From: Methylocystis sp. IM3
Lineage (GTDB): Bacteria > Pseudomonadota > Alphaproteobacteria > Rhizobiales > Beijerinckiaceae
NCBI RefSeq assembly: GCF_038070105.1
Contig: NZ_JBBPBZ010000002.1
Span: forward strand, 3,144,501 to 3,208,500
Direction: 5' to 3'
DNA length: 64,000 bases
Below the pieces are notes generated by a model, which was given only the letters and a program-made list of their open reading frames with translations, was not told the origin of the DNA and ran no database searches. Shown here piece by piece: positions 50,384 to 62,357 of the stretch. Positions within the stretch are counted from its first letter, which is position 1. Each line of letters begins with the position of its first letter. Made by a program: the position numbers and the translations under genes.

Positions 50384-51031
50384 ATGACGCAGGACACCAG
50401 AACCGAAGCGCTCGACGCCTCGCCGCGCCTGTTCGAGAGCGACCTTCTGGACAAGCTCTCGCGCGTGCATCATCTCACGCCGGTGATCGTCTATACGCCG
50501 ATCATTCTGGGCCTGACCTTCTATTCGCTGTCATCCGTCGGCGCCGGACTGCTGCTCGCCGGACTCCTCATCGGCTATGTCGCCTGGACGCTGACCGAAT
50601 ATCTCGGCCATCGCTATCTCTTCCATACGGTGTTTTCGCTGCCCTTCGGGCTCGGACCGCGTTTCCAGTTCCTGATCCACGGCGTGCATCACATCTATCC
50701 CAACGACCCGCTGCGGCTCGTGATGCCCCCGCTCCTTTCGGCGCCGATCATGCTGATCGCGCTCGCGATCATCCGCCCGCTGTTCGGCGCGAGCTTCTGC
50801 TGGCCGGTGCTCGCGGGCTTCATGACGGGCTATGTCATCTATGATTGCGTGCACTATTGGACGCATCACGGCCAGCCGACCTCGGACTTCGGCAAGTGGG
50901 TGAAGCGGCTCCATATGCTTCACCATTTCCGCGACGCCGAGAAAGGCTTCGGCGTCCACGCGATCTGGTGGGATTACGTCTTCGGCACGGCCTATCGGAA
51001 GGAAGAGACGCCGGGGACGAAGGCGGTCTGA
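50384..51031 (+). CDS. Fatty acid 2-hydroxylase-like sterol desaturase family protein
   Basis: 215 residues with four hydrophobic helices and the eight-His metal-binding pattern of the fatty acid hydroxylase family: HRYLFH (His76, His81), HGVHH (His99, His102, His103), HYWTHH (His157, His161, His162), HMLHH (His177, His180, His181) and His192. FA2H/Scs7-type features include the FESDLLDKLSRVHHLTPVIVY N-terminal stretch (split by the linker), EYLGHRYLFH and a WWDYVFGT end. Eukaryotic FA2H puts a 2-hydroxyl on the acyl chain of ceramides; the fused cytochrome b5 domain is absent here. The ATG is 5 bp after the desaturase stop, so it is co-transcribed. Confidence 0.85.
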   Translation: MTQDTRTEALDASPRLFESDLLDKLSRVHHLTPVIVYTPIILGLTFYSLSSVGAGLLLAGLLIGYVAWTLTEYLGHRYLFHTVFSLPFGLGPRFQFLIHGVHHIYPNDPLRLVMPPLLSAPIMLIALAIIRPLFGASFCWPVLAGFMTGYVIYDCVHYWTHHGQPTSDFGKWVKRLHMLHHFRDAEKGFGVHAIWWDYVFGTAYRKEETPGTKAV

Positions 51032-51194
51032 GCCACAAAGGCTTGATCCAAGTCGGCGAAGCAAGGACGCCAACCTTTCCCGCGTCCTGCACGCGCTTGT
51101 CGCGGGCATCCACGGCGCCACTCGGCGGCGCTGTTGCGGCCCGGCGTGGAGGGCCGGGACGGGCCCGGCCATGACGGTTGAGACGATCGTTCTC

Positions 51195-53435
<2,241 letters not shown>

Positions 53436-53465
53436 CTATCGCGCGCGGGGCCTTTCGGCGAGAGC

Positions 53466-56336
53466 CTACGCCGCCTCCGGCGCCGCGCCGACGAGGCGCC
53501 TTGCTTCCTGCGCGCTGATCGGGCGCCCGAAGGCGTAGCCCTGCGCATAGCCGCAGCCGAGTTGATAGAGCTCGATGGCGTCGGCCTCGGTCTCGGCGCC
53601 CTCCGCCACGACATCCATGCCGAGGTCCTGCGCCAGCGCGATGAGCGAGCGCAGAATGACGGGACGGGCGCCCTTGCCGCTCTGCTTCACGAAGGAGCGG
53701 TCGATCTTGATCGTGTCGAAGGGGAAGCGTTGCAGATAGGCGAGCGAGGAATAGCCCGTGCCGAAATCGTCGAGCACGAGGCCGGCGCCGAGTTCCTTCA
53801 CCCGCGCGAGCATCTGCGCGGCATATTCCGGGTTCTCCATCACGAGCCCCTCGGAGAGCTCGAGCTTGAGGCTGCCCTTGACGACATTGTGGCGCATCAG
53901 CACGCTTTTCACGTCGCGCAGCAGATCGTGGCGCAGCAACTGGCGCGATGAGACGTTGACCGAGGCGAAGATCGGCGGATCGACGGCGAGCGCCCGCTGC
54001 CAGGCGGCGAGTTCGCGCGCCGACCGCTCGAGCGCCAGCAGGCCAAAATCGACGATGAGCCCCGTCTGCTCGGCGACGGGCACGAACTGCGCCGGCTCCA
54101 GACGGCCGAGCCGCGGATGGTCCCAGCGCAGGAGCGACTCGAAGCCCGCAATGGTGCGATCCTCGAGCCGCACGATCGGCTGGAAGAAGACCTTCACCTC
54201 GCCGCGCTCCAGCGCCCGGCGCATGTCGGCTTCGAGCGTCACCCGGTCCGACCGCTGCACGCGCATGGAGGGGCGGAACACCTCGATGCGGTTGCCGCCC
54301 GTGCGCTTGGCGAAGCGCATGGCGATCTCGGCGTCGTCGAGCATGTCGCTCGCGCCGGGATGCACCTGCTGATCGTAGAGCGCGATGCCGATCGAGGCGA
54401 AAAGCGCGATCTCGCGATCCGCGAAGCGCACCGGCGTCGCGAGCGACCGGCGGACCGAGTCGGCGAGCGTGATCACATGATCCGGATGGGTCTCGGACAC
54501 GAGGATGATCGCGAAAGTGTCGCCGTTGAGACGCGCGAGCGTGTCCTGCGGTTGCAGAAGGCGCGTGAGGCGGTGCGCGACGGTCAGCAGGATGCTGTCG
54601 CCCATGGCGACGCCGACCTGCTCGTTGATCTGGCGGAAACGGTCGATGTCGATGACGAGCGCCGTCGGGCGCACGTCCTTCTCCATGCGCGCAAAGACGA
54701 GCGCCGCCTCGAGCCGGTCGAAGAACAGCTCCCGGTTGGGCAGGCCGGTCAGATTATCGTGGACGGCGTCGTGGAGCAGGCGCTCCTGGGCGTTACGCTC
54801 ATCGGTGACGTCGGTCAGCGTGCCGACGACGCGGATCACCTCTCCGTCGGGGCCGACGACGGGCCGCGCCCTGAGCCGGTAGCAAAGATAATGACCGTCG
54901 GCCGCGCGCAGGCGAAACTCCTGATTGATCCGCCCCCGGCGCTGCTCCAGCAGCGCGTCGAGACAGGCGCGGTAGCGGTCCTGCTCGAAAGGATGCAGCA
55001 GATCGAGCCAGGAGGAGGCGGCGCCCTCGAGCCCGCCGCGGTCGAGGCCGAGCGCCGCCTCGGCCTCCGGGCTCACATAGATATGGTCGGCCGGCACGTC
55101 CCAGTCGAAGACGATCTCATTGGCGCCGGTCATGGCCAGCGCCTTGCGCTCCACGTCGCCGATCGCGCCTTGCGACAATCCGCCTGTTGCAAAGGCGTTT
55201 TGCATCACCGTGAAGCCGATCAGCATGACGATGAGCACCAGGCCGCCGACGAGCGCGGGCGAGACGAGGTCGTTCGTCATCCAGCCCGCGACGGCGAAAC
55301 CCGCGGTCGCCACCCAGACGACGAGCAGGAACCAGGTGGGGATCAGCATGATCGCCCGCTCGAAGCCGTGCGAGGCGAGATAGAGCACCAGCACGAAGCC
55401 GACCACGGCGATGGTCGCGAGCGAAATGCGGGCGACGCCGGCCGCGACCGGCGCGTCGAAGAGCGCGAGACCCACGAGATCGAGCAGGATCAGCAGCCAC
55501 AGCGCCGCGACATGCCAGGCGCGCACATGCCAGCGCGCGAGATTGAGATAGGCGAAGAGGAAGACGACAAGGGTCGCCGAGAGCACCGTCTCGGCCCCCG
55601 CGCGCCAGACGCGATCGGCATTGGCGTCCGAACCGAAGATCTTGTCCCAGAAACCGAAGTCGATGCAGACATAGGCGAGCACCGCCCAGGCCAGCGCCGC
55701 CGCCGCGGGAAAGATCACCGCCCCCTTCACCACGAAGACGATGGTGAGGAAGAGCGCGAGCAGGCCCGCAATGCCAATGACGATGCCCTTGTAGAGGGTG
55801 AGGCTCGTCACCTTGTCCTTATAGGCCTCGGGCTCCCACAGATAGAGCTGCGGGAGGTTCGGCGTGCGCAGCTCGGCCACATAGGTGACCGTCGTTCCGG
55901 GGTCGAGGGTGAGGCGGAACACGTCGGCGTCGGCGGAATCCTCGGCCTCGGGCGGGAAGCCCTGGCTCGCCGTGATGGCGGAGATGCGGGTCGAGCCGAG
56001 GTCGGGCCAAATGACGCCGGAGCCCTGGAGCCGGAAATGCGGGGCGACGAGCAGGCGCTCGATCTGCTCGTCCGTATCGTTCGTCAGCGCGAAGACGATC
56101 CAGTTCGGACGGCTGCCCGCCTCGCGGGCGCCGACCTCGATGCGGCGCACGATGCCGTCCGAGCCCGGCGCGGTCGAGACCTGCAGCCGGTCGCTCTGCG
56201 AGGAATGCTTTTCGACGACGTGGGTCAGGTCGATCGCATGGGCGCCCTGCGGCACGCGCACCGATTCAACGCAGTAAGCCGCGGTCGTCATCGCCAGAAG
56301 GGCGAAAAGGGCGATCAGAAGCTTTTGAAGACGCAC
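53466..56336 (-). CDS. Membrane-bound PAS-GGDEF-EAL c-di-GMP protein
   Basis: 956 residues. A signal peptide (to about 22), a periplasmic domain of about 160 residues and seven or so membrane helices (about 180-385) precede a PAS domain (about 400-525), a GGDEF domain (about 535-690) and an EAL domain (about 705-945). The GGDEF motif reads NGDTF, so cyclase activity is unlikely. The EAL domain keeps GFESLLRW, NVSSRQL, DDFGTGYSSLAYL and EGAET, so c-di-GMP hydrolysis is plausible, with the pseudo-GGDEF as a possible GTP sensor. The N-terminal layout resembles 7TMR-DISM receptors. It is divergent from ptsP. Confidence 0.9.
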   Translation of the reverse strand: MRLQKLLIALFALLAMTTAAYCVESVRVPQGAHAIDLTHVVEKHSSQSDRLQVSTAPGSDGIVRRIEVGAREAGSRPNWIVFALTNDTDEQIERLLVAPHFRLQGSGVIWPDLGSTRISAITASQGFPPEAEDSADADVFRLTLDPGTTVTYVAELRTPNLPQLYLWEPEAYKDKVTSLTLYKGIVIGIAGLLALFLTIVFVVKGAVIFPAAAALAWAVLAYVCIDFGFWDKIFGSDANADRVWRAGAETVLSATLVVFLFAYLNLARWHVRAWHVAALWLLILLDLVGLALFDAPVAAGVARISLATIAVVGFVLVLYLASHGFERAIMLIPTWFLLVVWVATAGFAVAGWMTNDLVSPALVGGLVLIVMLIGFTVMQNAFATGGLSQGAIGDVERKALAMTGANEIVFDWDVPADHIYVSPEAEAALGLDRGGLEGAASSWLDLLHPFEQDRYRACLDALLEQRRGRINQEFRLRAADGHYLCYRLRARPVVGPDGEVIRVVGTLTDVTDERNAQERLLHDAVHDNLTGLPNRELFFDRLEAALVFARMEKDVRPTALVIDIDRFRQINEQVGVAMGDSILLTVAHRLTRLLQPQDTLARLNGDTFAIILVSETHPDHVITLADSVRRSLATPVRFADREIALFASIGIALYDQQVHPGASDMLDDAEIAMRFAKRTGGNRIEVFRPSMRVQRSDRVTLEADMRRALERGEVKVFFQPIVRLEDRTIAGFESLLRWDHPRLGRLEPAQFVPVAEQTGLIVDFGLLALERSARELAAWQRALAVDPPIFASVNVSSRQLLRHDLLRDVKSVLMRHNVVKGSLKLELSEGLVMENPEYAAQMLARVKELGAGLVLDDFGTGYSSLAYLQRFPFDTIKIDRSFVKQSGKGARPVILRSLIALAQDLGMDVVAEGAETEADAIELYQLGCGYAQGYAFGRPISAQEARRLVGAAPEAA

Positions 56337-56756
56337 ATTCTCTTCTCGGCTGCGGCCTGCGGGCCGGCTCTTCTCTTCCTCGGGAGGCGTTCACTAATCG
56401 CGGATCGCGGCCAGGTCGCGACAAAGGCTGGGCGAAAATGAAGCCCATGGCGCTCAACTTGCCCGAGGCCCTGGTTCCTCGGGCCGCCCACCCCCGCCCT
56501 GCCGGGCCCGGAGGCGCGCTCTCACCCTAAAGCACTAGTGCCTCCCAGCCTCTTCCGCAAGCCGGATTCAAACCGGGGAAAATGCGGTATGCTCCTTGCG
56601 AGGGAAGGTCGGCCGCGCTTGCGAATGGCGAAGGCGGCCAATATACCCTTGTAGACGTAGCAGCGCGGCGCGCGCGGATTTCCCGAAAAAGGGCGAACGG
56701 CGGTTTCGCGACGGTCCGGCCGCGGGCGTCGCCTTGTGGATGGGAATGAATTGAGC
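56337..56756. other. Divergent promoter region, EAL gene / ptsP
   Basis: 420 bp without a convincing gene. It holds the promoters of the two divergent genes. No RNA gene, no long palindrome and no repeat shared with other parts of the window was seen. Confidence 0.5.
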
Positions 56757-59021
56757 ATGCGTAGCGCTCTCGGCGGTCCCCGCCTTCTGCTGCGCCGGCT
56801 GCGCGAGATCAGCGCGGAGTCGGTGAGCGCGCAGGCGCGTCTCGACAAGATCGTCGTGCAGATCGCCGCCAACATGGTCGCCGAGGTCTGCTCCGTTTAC
56901 GTGCTGCGCGCCGATCAGCGCCTCGAGCTCTATGCGACCGAGGGCCTGAACCGCGAGGCCGTCCACCAGACGACCATGCACGCCGGCGAGGGCCTCGTCG
57001 GCCTCATCGCCCGCAGCGCCGAACCGCTGGCGCTTTCCGAGGCGCAGGATCACCCCGCCTTTGCCTACAAGCCGGAAACGGGCGAAGAGGCCTATCACTC
57101 CTTCCTGGGCGTGCCGATCCTGCGCGGCGGCTCGACGCTCGGCGTCCTCGTCGTGCAGAACAAGGTCCGGCGCGTCTATTCCGAGGAGGAAGTCGAGGCG
57201 CTGCAGACGACGGCGATGCTGCTCGCCGAACTCATCGCCTCGGGCGAGCTGCAGGCGATCGAGGACCCGCGCGACCTCGCCCTCTACCGCCCCGCGACGC
57301 TCAGGGGCGCCCCCATGTGCGAGGGCGTCGGCCTCGGCCATGTGCTGCTGCACGAGCCGCGCGTCGTCGTGAAGCAGCTCGTCGCCGAGGATCTCTCGCG
57401 CGAGCTCGTTCGTCTGGAGCAGGCGGTCGACGCCATGCGCGCGTCGATCGACGAGCTCGTCGCCCATGGCGACCGCATGGGCGTGGGCGAACATCGCGAC
57501 GTGCTCGAAACCGTGCGCATGGTCGCCTATGACCGCGGCTGGGTGCGCCGCCTGCGCGAGGCGGTGAAATCCGGCCTGACGGCGGAAGCCGCGGTGGAGC
57601 GCGTGCAAAGCGACGCCCGCGCCCGCATGCAGCGCCAGACCGACCCCTATCTGCGCGACCGGCTGCACGATCTCGACGACATCGCCAACCGGCTCCTGCA
57701 CCAGCTCACCGGCCAAAGCTACGTCGCCGACCGCGACAGCGTGCCGGAGAACGCCATCATCGTCGCCCGCACCATGGGGCCGGCGGCGCTGCTCGACTAC
57801 GACCGCGCGCGGCTGCGCGGCCTCGTGCTCGAGGAGGGCGGCCCGTCGAGCCATGTCGCCATCGTCGCCCGCGCGCTCGGCGTCGCGACCGTGGGCCTCG
57901 TGCCGGGGATCATCGATCTCGTCGAGACGGGCGACCCGATCATCGTCGACGGTTCGACGGGCGAAGTGCATGTGCGGCCGCAGCCCGACGTGCAGAGCGC
58001 CTATGCCGAGAAGGCGCGGCTGCGCGCGCGGCGCCAGGAGCAATACGCCCGGCTGCGCGACGTGCCCGCCGTGACCAAGGACGGCGTCGAAATCGCCCTG
58101 CACATGAATGCGGGGCTCGCCATCGACGTGCCGCATGTGCACGAGACCGGCGCGCAATCGATCGGCCTCTTCCGCACCGAGCTGCAATTCATGCTGGCCT
58201 CGCGCTTTCCGCGCATGGACGAGCAATATCGCTTCTACCGGGGCGTCTTCGACGCCGTGCCGGATCGTCCCGTGACCTTCCGCACGCTCGATATCGGCTC
58301 GGACAAGATTCTTCCCTACATGGCGAAGATCGACGAGGAAAACCCGGCGCTGGGCTGGCGCGCGATCCGCATCGGCCTCGACCGGCCGGGCCTGCTGCGG
58401 ATGCAGTTGCGCGCCATGCTGAAGGCGGGCGCGGGCCGCGAATTGCGCATCATGTTTCCCATGATCGCCAATGTCGCGGAGTTCGAGGCGGCCAAGTCCA
58501 TCGCCCTGCGCGAGCTCGAGCATCTGAGGCGCCATCGCCATCCCGAGCCGCAAACGCTCCGGCTCGGCGCCATGGTGGAAGTGCCCTCGCTTTTGTGGGA
58601 GCTCGATCTCATCGCCGAGCGCGCCGATTTCCTCTCGGTCGGCTCGAACGACCTGGTCCAGTACATGTACGCCGCCGACCGCGACAATACGCGCGTGTCG
58701 AAACGCTACGACAATCTCTCGCCCCCCGTGCTGCGCGCGCTGGAGCGCATCGCCGATACGGGGAAGCGCGCCGGAACGCCGGTGACGCTGTGCGGCGAGA
58801 TGGGCGGACGGCCGCTCGAGGCGCTCGCCCTGCTCGCGCTCGGCTACCGCTCGCTTTCCATGTCGCCCTCTGCCATCGGCCCGGTGAAGTCGATGATCCT
58901 GAGCCTCGATCTCGACGAGGCGCAGGTCTATCTCGCGACGCTGCTCGCGGCCAATGACGGCGCGCCCTCGCTGCGCGACAAGCTGCGCGACTATGCGCTG
59001 GCGCGCGGCGTGCCCTTGTAG
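56757..59021 (+). CDS. ptsP: Nitrogen-PTS phosphoenolpyruvate-protein phosphotransferase
   Basis: 754 residues from the ATG at 56757; a GTG at 56736 would add seven. A GAF domain (about 20-155) precedes the EI domains: PEP-utilising N-terminal helical part, the phosphohistidine domain with the active His in [16 protein letters not shown], and the PEP-binding TIM barrel with [35 protein letters not shown] (broken by a short loop) and CGEMGGRP. The GAF domain marks it as EI-Ntr, which phosphorylates NPr and thereby EIIA-Ntr, controlling nitrogen and potassium metabolism rather than sugar uptake. prfA follows after 59 bp. Confidence 0.93.
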   Translation: MRSALGGPRLLLRRLREISAESVSAQARLDKIVVQIAANMVAEVCSVYVLRADQRLELYATEGLNREAVHQTTMHAGEGLVGLIARSAEPLALSEAQDHPAFAYKPETGEEAYHSFLGVPILRGGSTLGVLVVQNKVRRVYSEEEVEALQTTAMLLAELIASGELQAIEDPRDLALYRPATLRGAPMCEGVGLGHVLLHEPRVVVKQLVAEDLSRELVRLEQAVDAMRASIDELVAHGDRMGVGEHRDVLETVRMVAYDRGWVRRLREAVKSGLTAEAAVERVQSDARARMQRQTDPYLRDRLHDLDDIANRLLHQLTGQSYVADRDSVPENAIIVARTMGPAALLDYDRARLRGLVLEEGGPSSHVAIVARALGVATVGLVPGIIDLVETGDPIIVDGSTGEVHVRPQPDVQSAYAEKARLRARRQEQYARLRDVPAVTKDGVEIALHMNAGLAIDVPHVHETGAQSIGLFRTELQFMLASRFPRMDEQYRFYRGVFDAVPDRPVTFRTLDIGSDKILPYMAKIDEENPALGWRAIRIGLDRPGLLRMQLRAMLKAGAGRELRIMFPMIANVAEFEAAKSIALRELEHLRRHRHPEPQTLRLGAMVEVPSLLWELDLIAERADFLSVGSNDLVQYMYAADRDNTRVSKRYDNLSPPVLRALERIADTGKRAGTPVTLCGEMGGRPLEALALLALGYRSLSMSPSAIGPVKSMILSLDLDEAQVYLATLLAANDGAPSLRDKLRDYALARGVPL

Positions 59022-59080
59022 CGGCGCTTTCTTGCCGCCCAAAAAAGCCGCGCCCCTTTATCCTCTCTCAAAAGATCAAG

Positions 59081-60151
59081 ATGTTCGCACAAGACAAGCT
59101 CGACCTCATCATGCGCCGCTATGAGGAAATCGGCGAGAAACTCGCCAGCGGCGCCGATGGGCAGGCCTTTGTCGCCCTCTCGCGCGAGCGCGCGAGCCTC
59201 GACGAGGTGGTGGAGGCGATCCGCGCCCATCGCGCCGCCGAGCGCGAGGTCGAGGATCTCGACGCCATGCTCGCCGACGGCGGGCTCGATCCCGACATGC
59301 GCGCCCTCGCCCAAGCCGAGATCGACGAGGCGCGCGAACGGCGCGAGGCGACCGAAAAGGCGCTGCAATTCGCCCTGCTGCCGAAGGACGAGGCGGATGA
59401 AAAGGGCGTCATTCTCGAAGTGCGCGCCGGCACGGGCGGCGACGAGGCGGCGCTGTTCGCCGGCGATCTCTTCCGCGCCTATCAGAAATACGCCGCGCTG
59501 AAGGGCTGGCGCGTCGAACTCGTCTCGGAGAGCCCCGGCGCGCTCGGCGGCTTCAAGGAAATCGTCGCCGAGATTCAGGGGCGCGGCGTCTATGGGCGCC
59601 TGAAATTCGAGTCCGGCGTCCATCGCGTGCAGCGCGTGCCCGCGACAGAGACGCAGGGGCGCATCCACACCTCCGCCGCGACGGTCGCGGTGCTGCCGCA
59701 GGCGGAGGACGTCGACATCACCATCGACGACAAGGACCTCAACATCGAGACGATGCGCTCGGGCGGCGCGGGCGGCCAGCACGTCAACAAGACGGAATCG
59801 GCGATCCGCATCACCCATATCCCGAGCGGCATCGTCGTGATGATGCAGGAGGAGCGTTCGCAGCACCGCAACAAGGCGAAGGCGATGACTCTTCTTCGTT
59901 CACGCCTCTACGACGCCGAGCGCAGCCGTCTCGATCAGGAGCGCTCCGACGACCGCAAGAGCCAGGTCGGCTCGGGCGATCGTTCCGAGCGCATCCGCAC
60001 CTATAATTTTCCGCAAGGGCGCGTCACGGACCACCGCATCAATCTGACGCTCTACAAGCTCGACCGCGTGATGGAAGGCGAGTTCGATGAAATCATCGAC
60101 GCGCTGCTGACCGACCATCAGCAGAAGCTTCTGGCGCAAAGCGCGGCGTGA
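59081..60151 (+). CDS. prfA: Peptide chain release factor 1
   Basis: 356 residues, standard length. The stop-codon recognition tripeptide is PAT in [15 protein letters not shown] (UAA and UAG). The peptidyl-tRNA hydrolysis motif is GGQ at 231-233 in [17 protein letters not shown], which is methylated by PrmC in bacteria. The ATG at 59081 gives the expected N-terminus ([16 protein letters not shown]). ptsP-prfA order is common in alphaproteobacteria; the prmC that often follows is absent here. Confidence 0.97.
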   Translation: MFAQDKLDLIMRRYEEIGEKLASGADGQAFVALSRERASLDEVVEAIRAHRAAEREVEDLDAMLADGGLDPDMRALAQAEIDEARERREATEKALQFALLPKDEADEKGVILEVRAGTGGDEAALFAGDLFRAYQKYAALKGWRVELVSESPGALGGFKEIVAEIQGRGVYGRLKFESGVHRVQRVPATETQGRIHTSAATVAVLPQAEDVDITIDDKDLNIETMRSGGAGGQHVNKTESAIRITHIPSGIVVMMQEERSQHRNKAKAMTLLRSRLYDAERSRLDQERSDDRKSQVGSGDRSERIRTYNFPQGRVTDHRINLTLYKLDRVMEGEFDEIIDALLTDHQQKLLAQSAA

Positions 60152-60211
60152 GCGCCGCGCTCGTCTGCACCCAGCGCGGCCACCCCTTGCAATGATCGAG
60201 GCTGGATTCCC

Positions 60212-60538
60212 TTACCAGCCGGGGACGGTCCCGTTATCCATGATGCTGCCGTTTTCGGTGTACCAGGTCGGATCGTAACCGCCGCGCTGCTCGAGGAAAT
60301 AATTGTCGTTGTTCTGCGCGTTCGGCTTGAGCGTCCCGCTCGCCGGATTGCCCGCGCCGTCGTCGAGCCAGTCCTTGTTGGTGGTCAGATCCTTGGGAAG
60401 CGGAATGGCGTTCGGATCCTGCGACACGGCCCCTTGCGGGGCCGGCGCCGGCTTGCGGGATTTCGCGAGCGCGGCGTCTCCGCCGGCAAACGCCGAGACC
60501 AGAGCGACACAAAGAGACAATCGAACCGCGCGGCGCAT
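60212..60538 (-). CDS. Small exported hypothetical protein
   Basis: 108 residues from the ATG at 60538, which has TGGAG 7 bases upstream. A signal peptide (RRAVRLSLCVALVSAFAGG) precedes a short mature protein with Pro-rich and Asn-rich stretches (PKDLTTNKDWLDD, KPNAQNNDNYFLEQRGG) and a GTVPGW end. I recognise no domain. The layout is that of a small periplasmic or lipid-free exported protein restricted to related genomes. It is convergent with prfA. Confidence 0.72.
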   Translation of the reverse strand: MRRAVRLSLCVALVSAFAGGDAALAKSRKPAPAPQGAVSQDPNAIPLPKDLTTNKDWLDDGAGNPASGTLKPNAQNNDNYFLEQRGGYDPTWYTENGSIMDNGTVPGW

Positions 60539-60597
60539 GGCGAACTCCAGAAAGAATACAATCTCCAAAACACCTTAGCCGGAACCGGTATGCCTGC

Positions 60598-60702
60598 GCT
60601 AGAGCCTTTTCCGGTCCGATGGAACTGATCGGAAAAGGCTCCAGCCTCTTGTTTCGCCGCGCTTTCTGCCGCCGAACCGGTCTCCCCTTCGGCGGAACGC
60701 GC
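60598..60702 (-). repeat. Dispersed two-hairpin repeat, copy B (full form)
   Basis: Reverse-complement relative of 28394-28476. Read on the minus strand it has a CCGCCGAA/TTCGGCGG hairpin, an AAGCGCGGCG spacer, and a second hairpin whose arms GAGCCTTTTCCG and CGGAAAAGGCTC are perfect complements, ending CTCTAGC. It lies directly after the purH stop codon (60703-60705), so it may terminate or stabilise that transcript. Confidence 0.8.
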
Positions 60703-62295
60703 CTAATGACGGAAGTGCCGCACGCCCGTAAACACCATGGCGAGGCCCTGTTCGTCGGCGGCGGCGATCACGTCCTTGTCGTTGACCGAGCCGCCGGGCT
60801 GAATGACGGCGGTCGCTCCTGCCGCCGCCGCCGCGAGCAGGCCGTCGGGGAAGGGAAAGAAGGCGTCGGAGGCGACGACCGAGCCCTTGGCGAGGCTCTC
60901 GGCGAGACCCGCCGCCTGCGCCGCCTCGCCCGCCTTGTGAGCGGCGGTGCGCGAACTGTCGACGCGCGACATCTGCCCCGCGCCAATGCCGACCGTCGCG
61001 AGGTCCTTGGCGTAAACGATCGCGTTGGACTTCACATGCTTCACGACGCGATAGGCGAATTTCAGATCGGCAAGCTCGCGCTCGGTCGGCGCGCGCTTCG
61101 TCACGACCGTCAGCGCCATGTCGTCGACGACGGCGTTGTCGCGCGACTGCGCGAGGAAACCGCCCCCCACGCTGCGAAACACGAGCCCCGAGGCGCGCGG
61201 GTCCGGCAGGCCGCCGGTCAGCAGCAGGCGCAGATTCTTCTTGGCGGCCACGATCGCCGCTGCCTCGTCGTCGGCGTCCGGCGCGATGATGACCTCGGTG
61301 AAGACCTTCACGATCTCGCGCGCGGCCGCGGCGTCGAGCCTGCGATTCGTCGCGACGATGCCGCCGAAGGCGGAGACGGGGTCGCAGCGCAGCGCCTTGC
61401 GGTACGCCTCTTCGAGCGACGCGCCTTCCGCCACGCCGCAGGGATTGGCGTGCTTGACGATGACGACGGCGGCCGTGCGCGCCGGATCGAACTCCGCGAC
61501 GCATTCAAAGGCCGCGTCCGTGTCGTTGACATTGTTGTAGGAGAGCTGCTTGCCCTGCGCCTGCCGCGCCGTGGCGACGCCGGGCCGCGCCTCGCCGGTG
61601 AGATAGAAACCCGCCGCCTGATGCGGGTTCTCGCCGTAGCGCATGGGCTCGGCCAGCCGGCCGCCAAAGGCGCGCACGGGCGGCGACGCCTCGCCCAGAT
61701 GCTGCGCGAGCCAGTTCGAGATCGCCGCGTCATAGGCGGCGGTGCGCGCGAAAGCTTTCTGCGCGAGGCGCCGGCGCGTGGCGATGAGCGTCGCGCCGCC
61801 CGTCGCCGTCATCTCGTCGACGATGGCGGCGTAATCCGACGGGTCGACCACCACGGCGACGTCGTCGTGGTTCTTGGAGGCCGCGCGGATCATCGCCGGG
61901 CCGCCGATGTCGATATTTTCGACGCATTCGTCAAAGGGCGCACCCTTCGCGAGCGTGGCCTCGAAGGGATAGAGATTGACGACGAGCAGGTCGATCGGGG
62001 CGATGTCATGCGCGAGCATCGCCGCCTCGTGCTCGGGATTCTCGCGGATCGCCAGCAGGCCGCCATGTACTTTCGGGTGCAGCGTCTTGAGCCTTCCGTC
62101 CATCATCTCGGGAAAATGGGTGAGGTCGGAAATGTCCTTGACGGCCAGGCCCGCATCCGCGAGCGCCTTGCGCGTGCCGCCCGTCGAGACCAGCTCGACG
62201 CCATGGCCGGCGAGCGCGCGCGCGAATTCGACGAGGCCCGTCTTGTCGGAGACGGAGAGAAGCGCCCGCGCGACTTTACGCTGATCCACCGGCAT
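60703..62295 (-). CDS. purH: Bifunctional AICAR transformylase / IMP cyclohydrolase
   Basis: 530 residues, typical PurH length. The N-terminal IMP cyclohydrolase (about 10-155) has [28 protein letters not shown] and [13 protein letters not shown]. The C-terminal AICAR transformylase has the catalytic KHANPCG motif, [12 protein letters not shown] and [11 protein letters not shown]. It catalyses the last two steps of IMP synthesis. The ATG at 62295 gives the normal start ([15 protein letters not shown]); longer frames upstream belong to the antisense strand of the heparinase-like gene. The heparinase-purH neighbourhood is conserved in this order. Confidence 0.97.
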   Translation of the reverse strand: MPVDQRKVARALLSVSDKTGLVEFARALAGHGVELVSTGGTRKALADAGLAVKDISDLTHFPEMMDGRLKTLHPKVHGGLLAIRENPEHEAAMLAHDIAPIDLLVVNLYPFEATLAKGAPFDECVENIDIGGPAMIRAASKNHDDVAVVVDPSDYAAIVDEMTATGGATLIATRRRLAQKAFARTAAYDAAISNWLAQHLGEASPPVRAFGGRLAEPMRYGENPHQAAGFYLTGEARPGVATARQAQGKQLSYNNVNDTDAAFECVAEFDPARTAAVVIVKHANPCGVAEGASLEEAYRKALRCDPVSAFGGIVATNRRLDAAAAREIVKVFTEVIIAPDADDEAAAIVAAKKNLRLLLTGGLPDPRASGLVFRSVGGGFLAQSRDNAVVDDMALTVVTKRAPTERELADLKFAYRVVKHVKSNAIVYAKDLATVGIGAGQMSRVDSSRTAAHKAGEAAQAAGLAESLAKGSVVASDAFFPFPDGLLAAAAAGATAVIQPGGSVNDKDVIAAADEQGLAMVFTGVRHFRH

Positions 62296-62357
62296 GTGCT
62301 CGAATCCTCCCTTGTAATTGGCCGCGCTTATCACACATCCGCAGGCGGCGGAACGCC

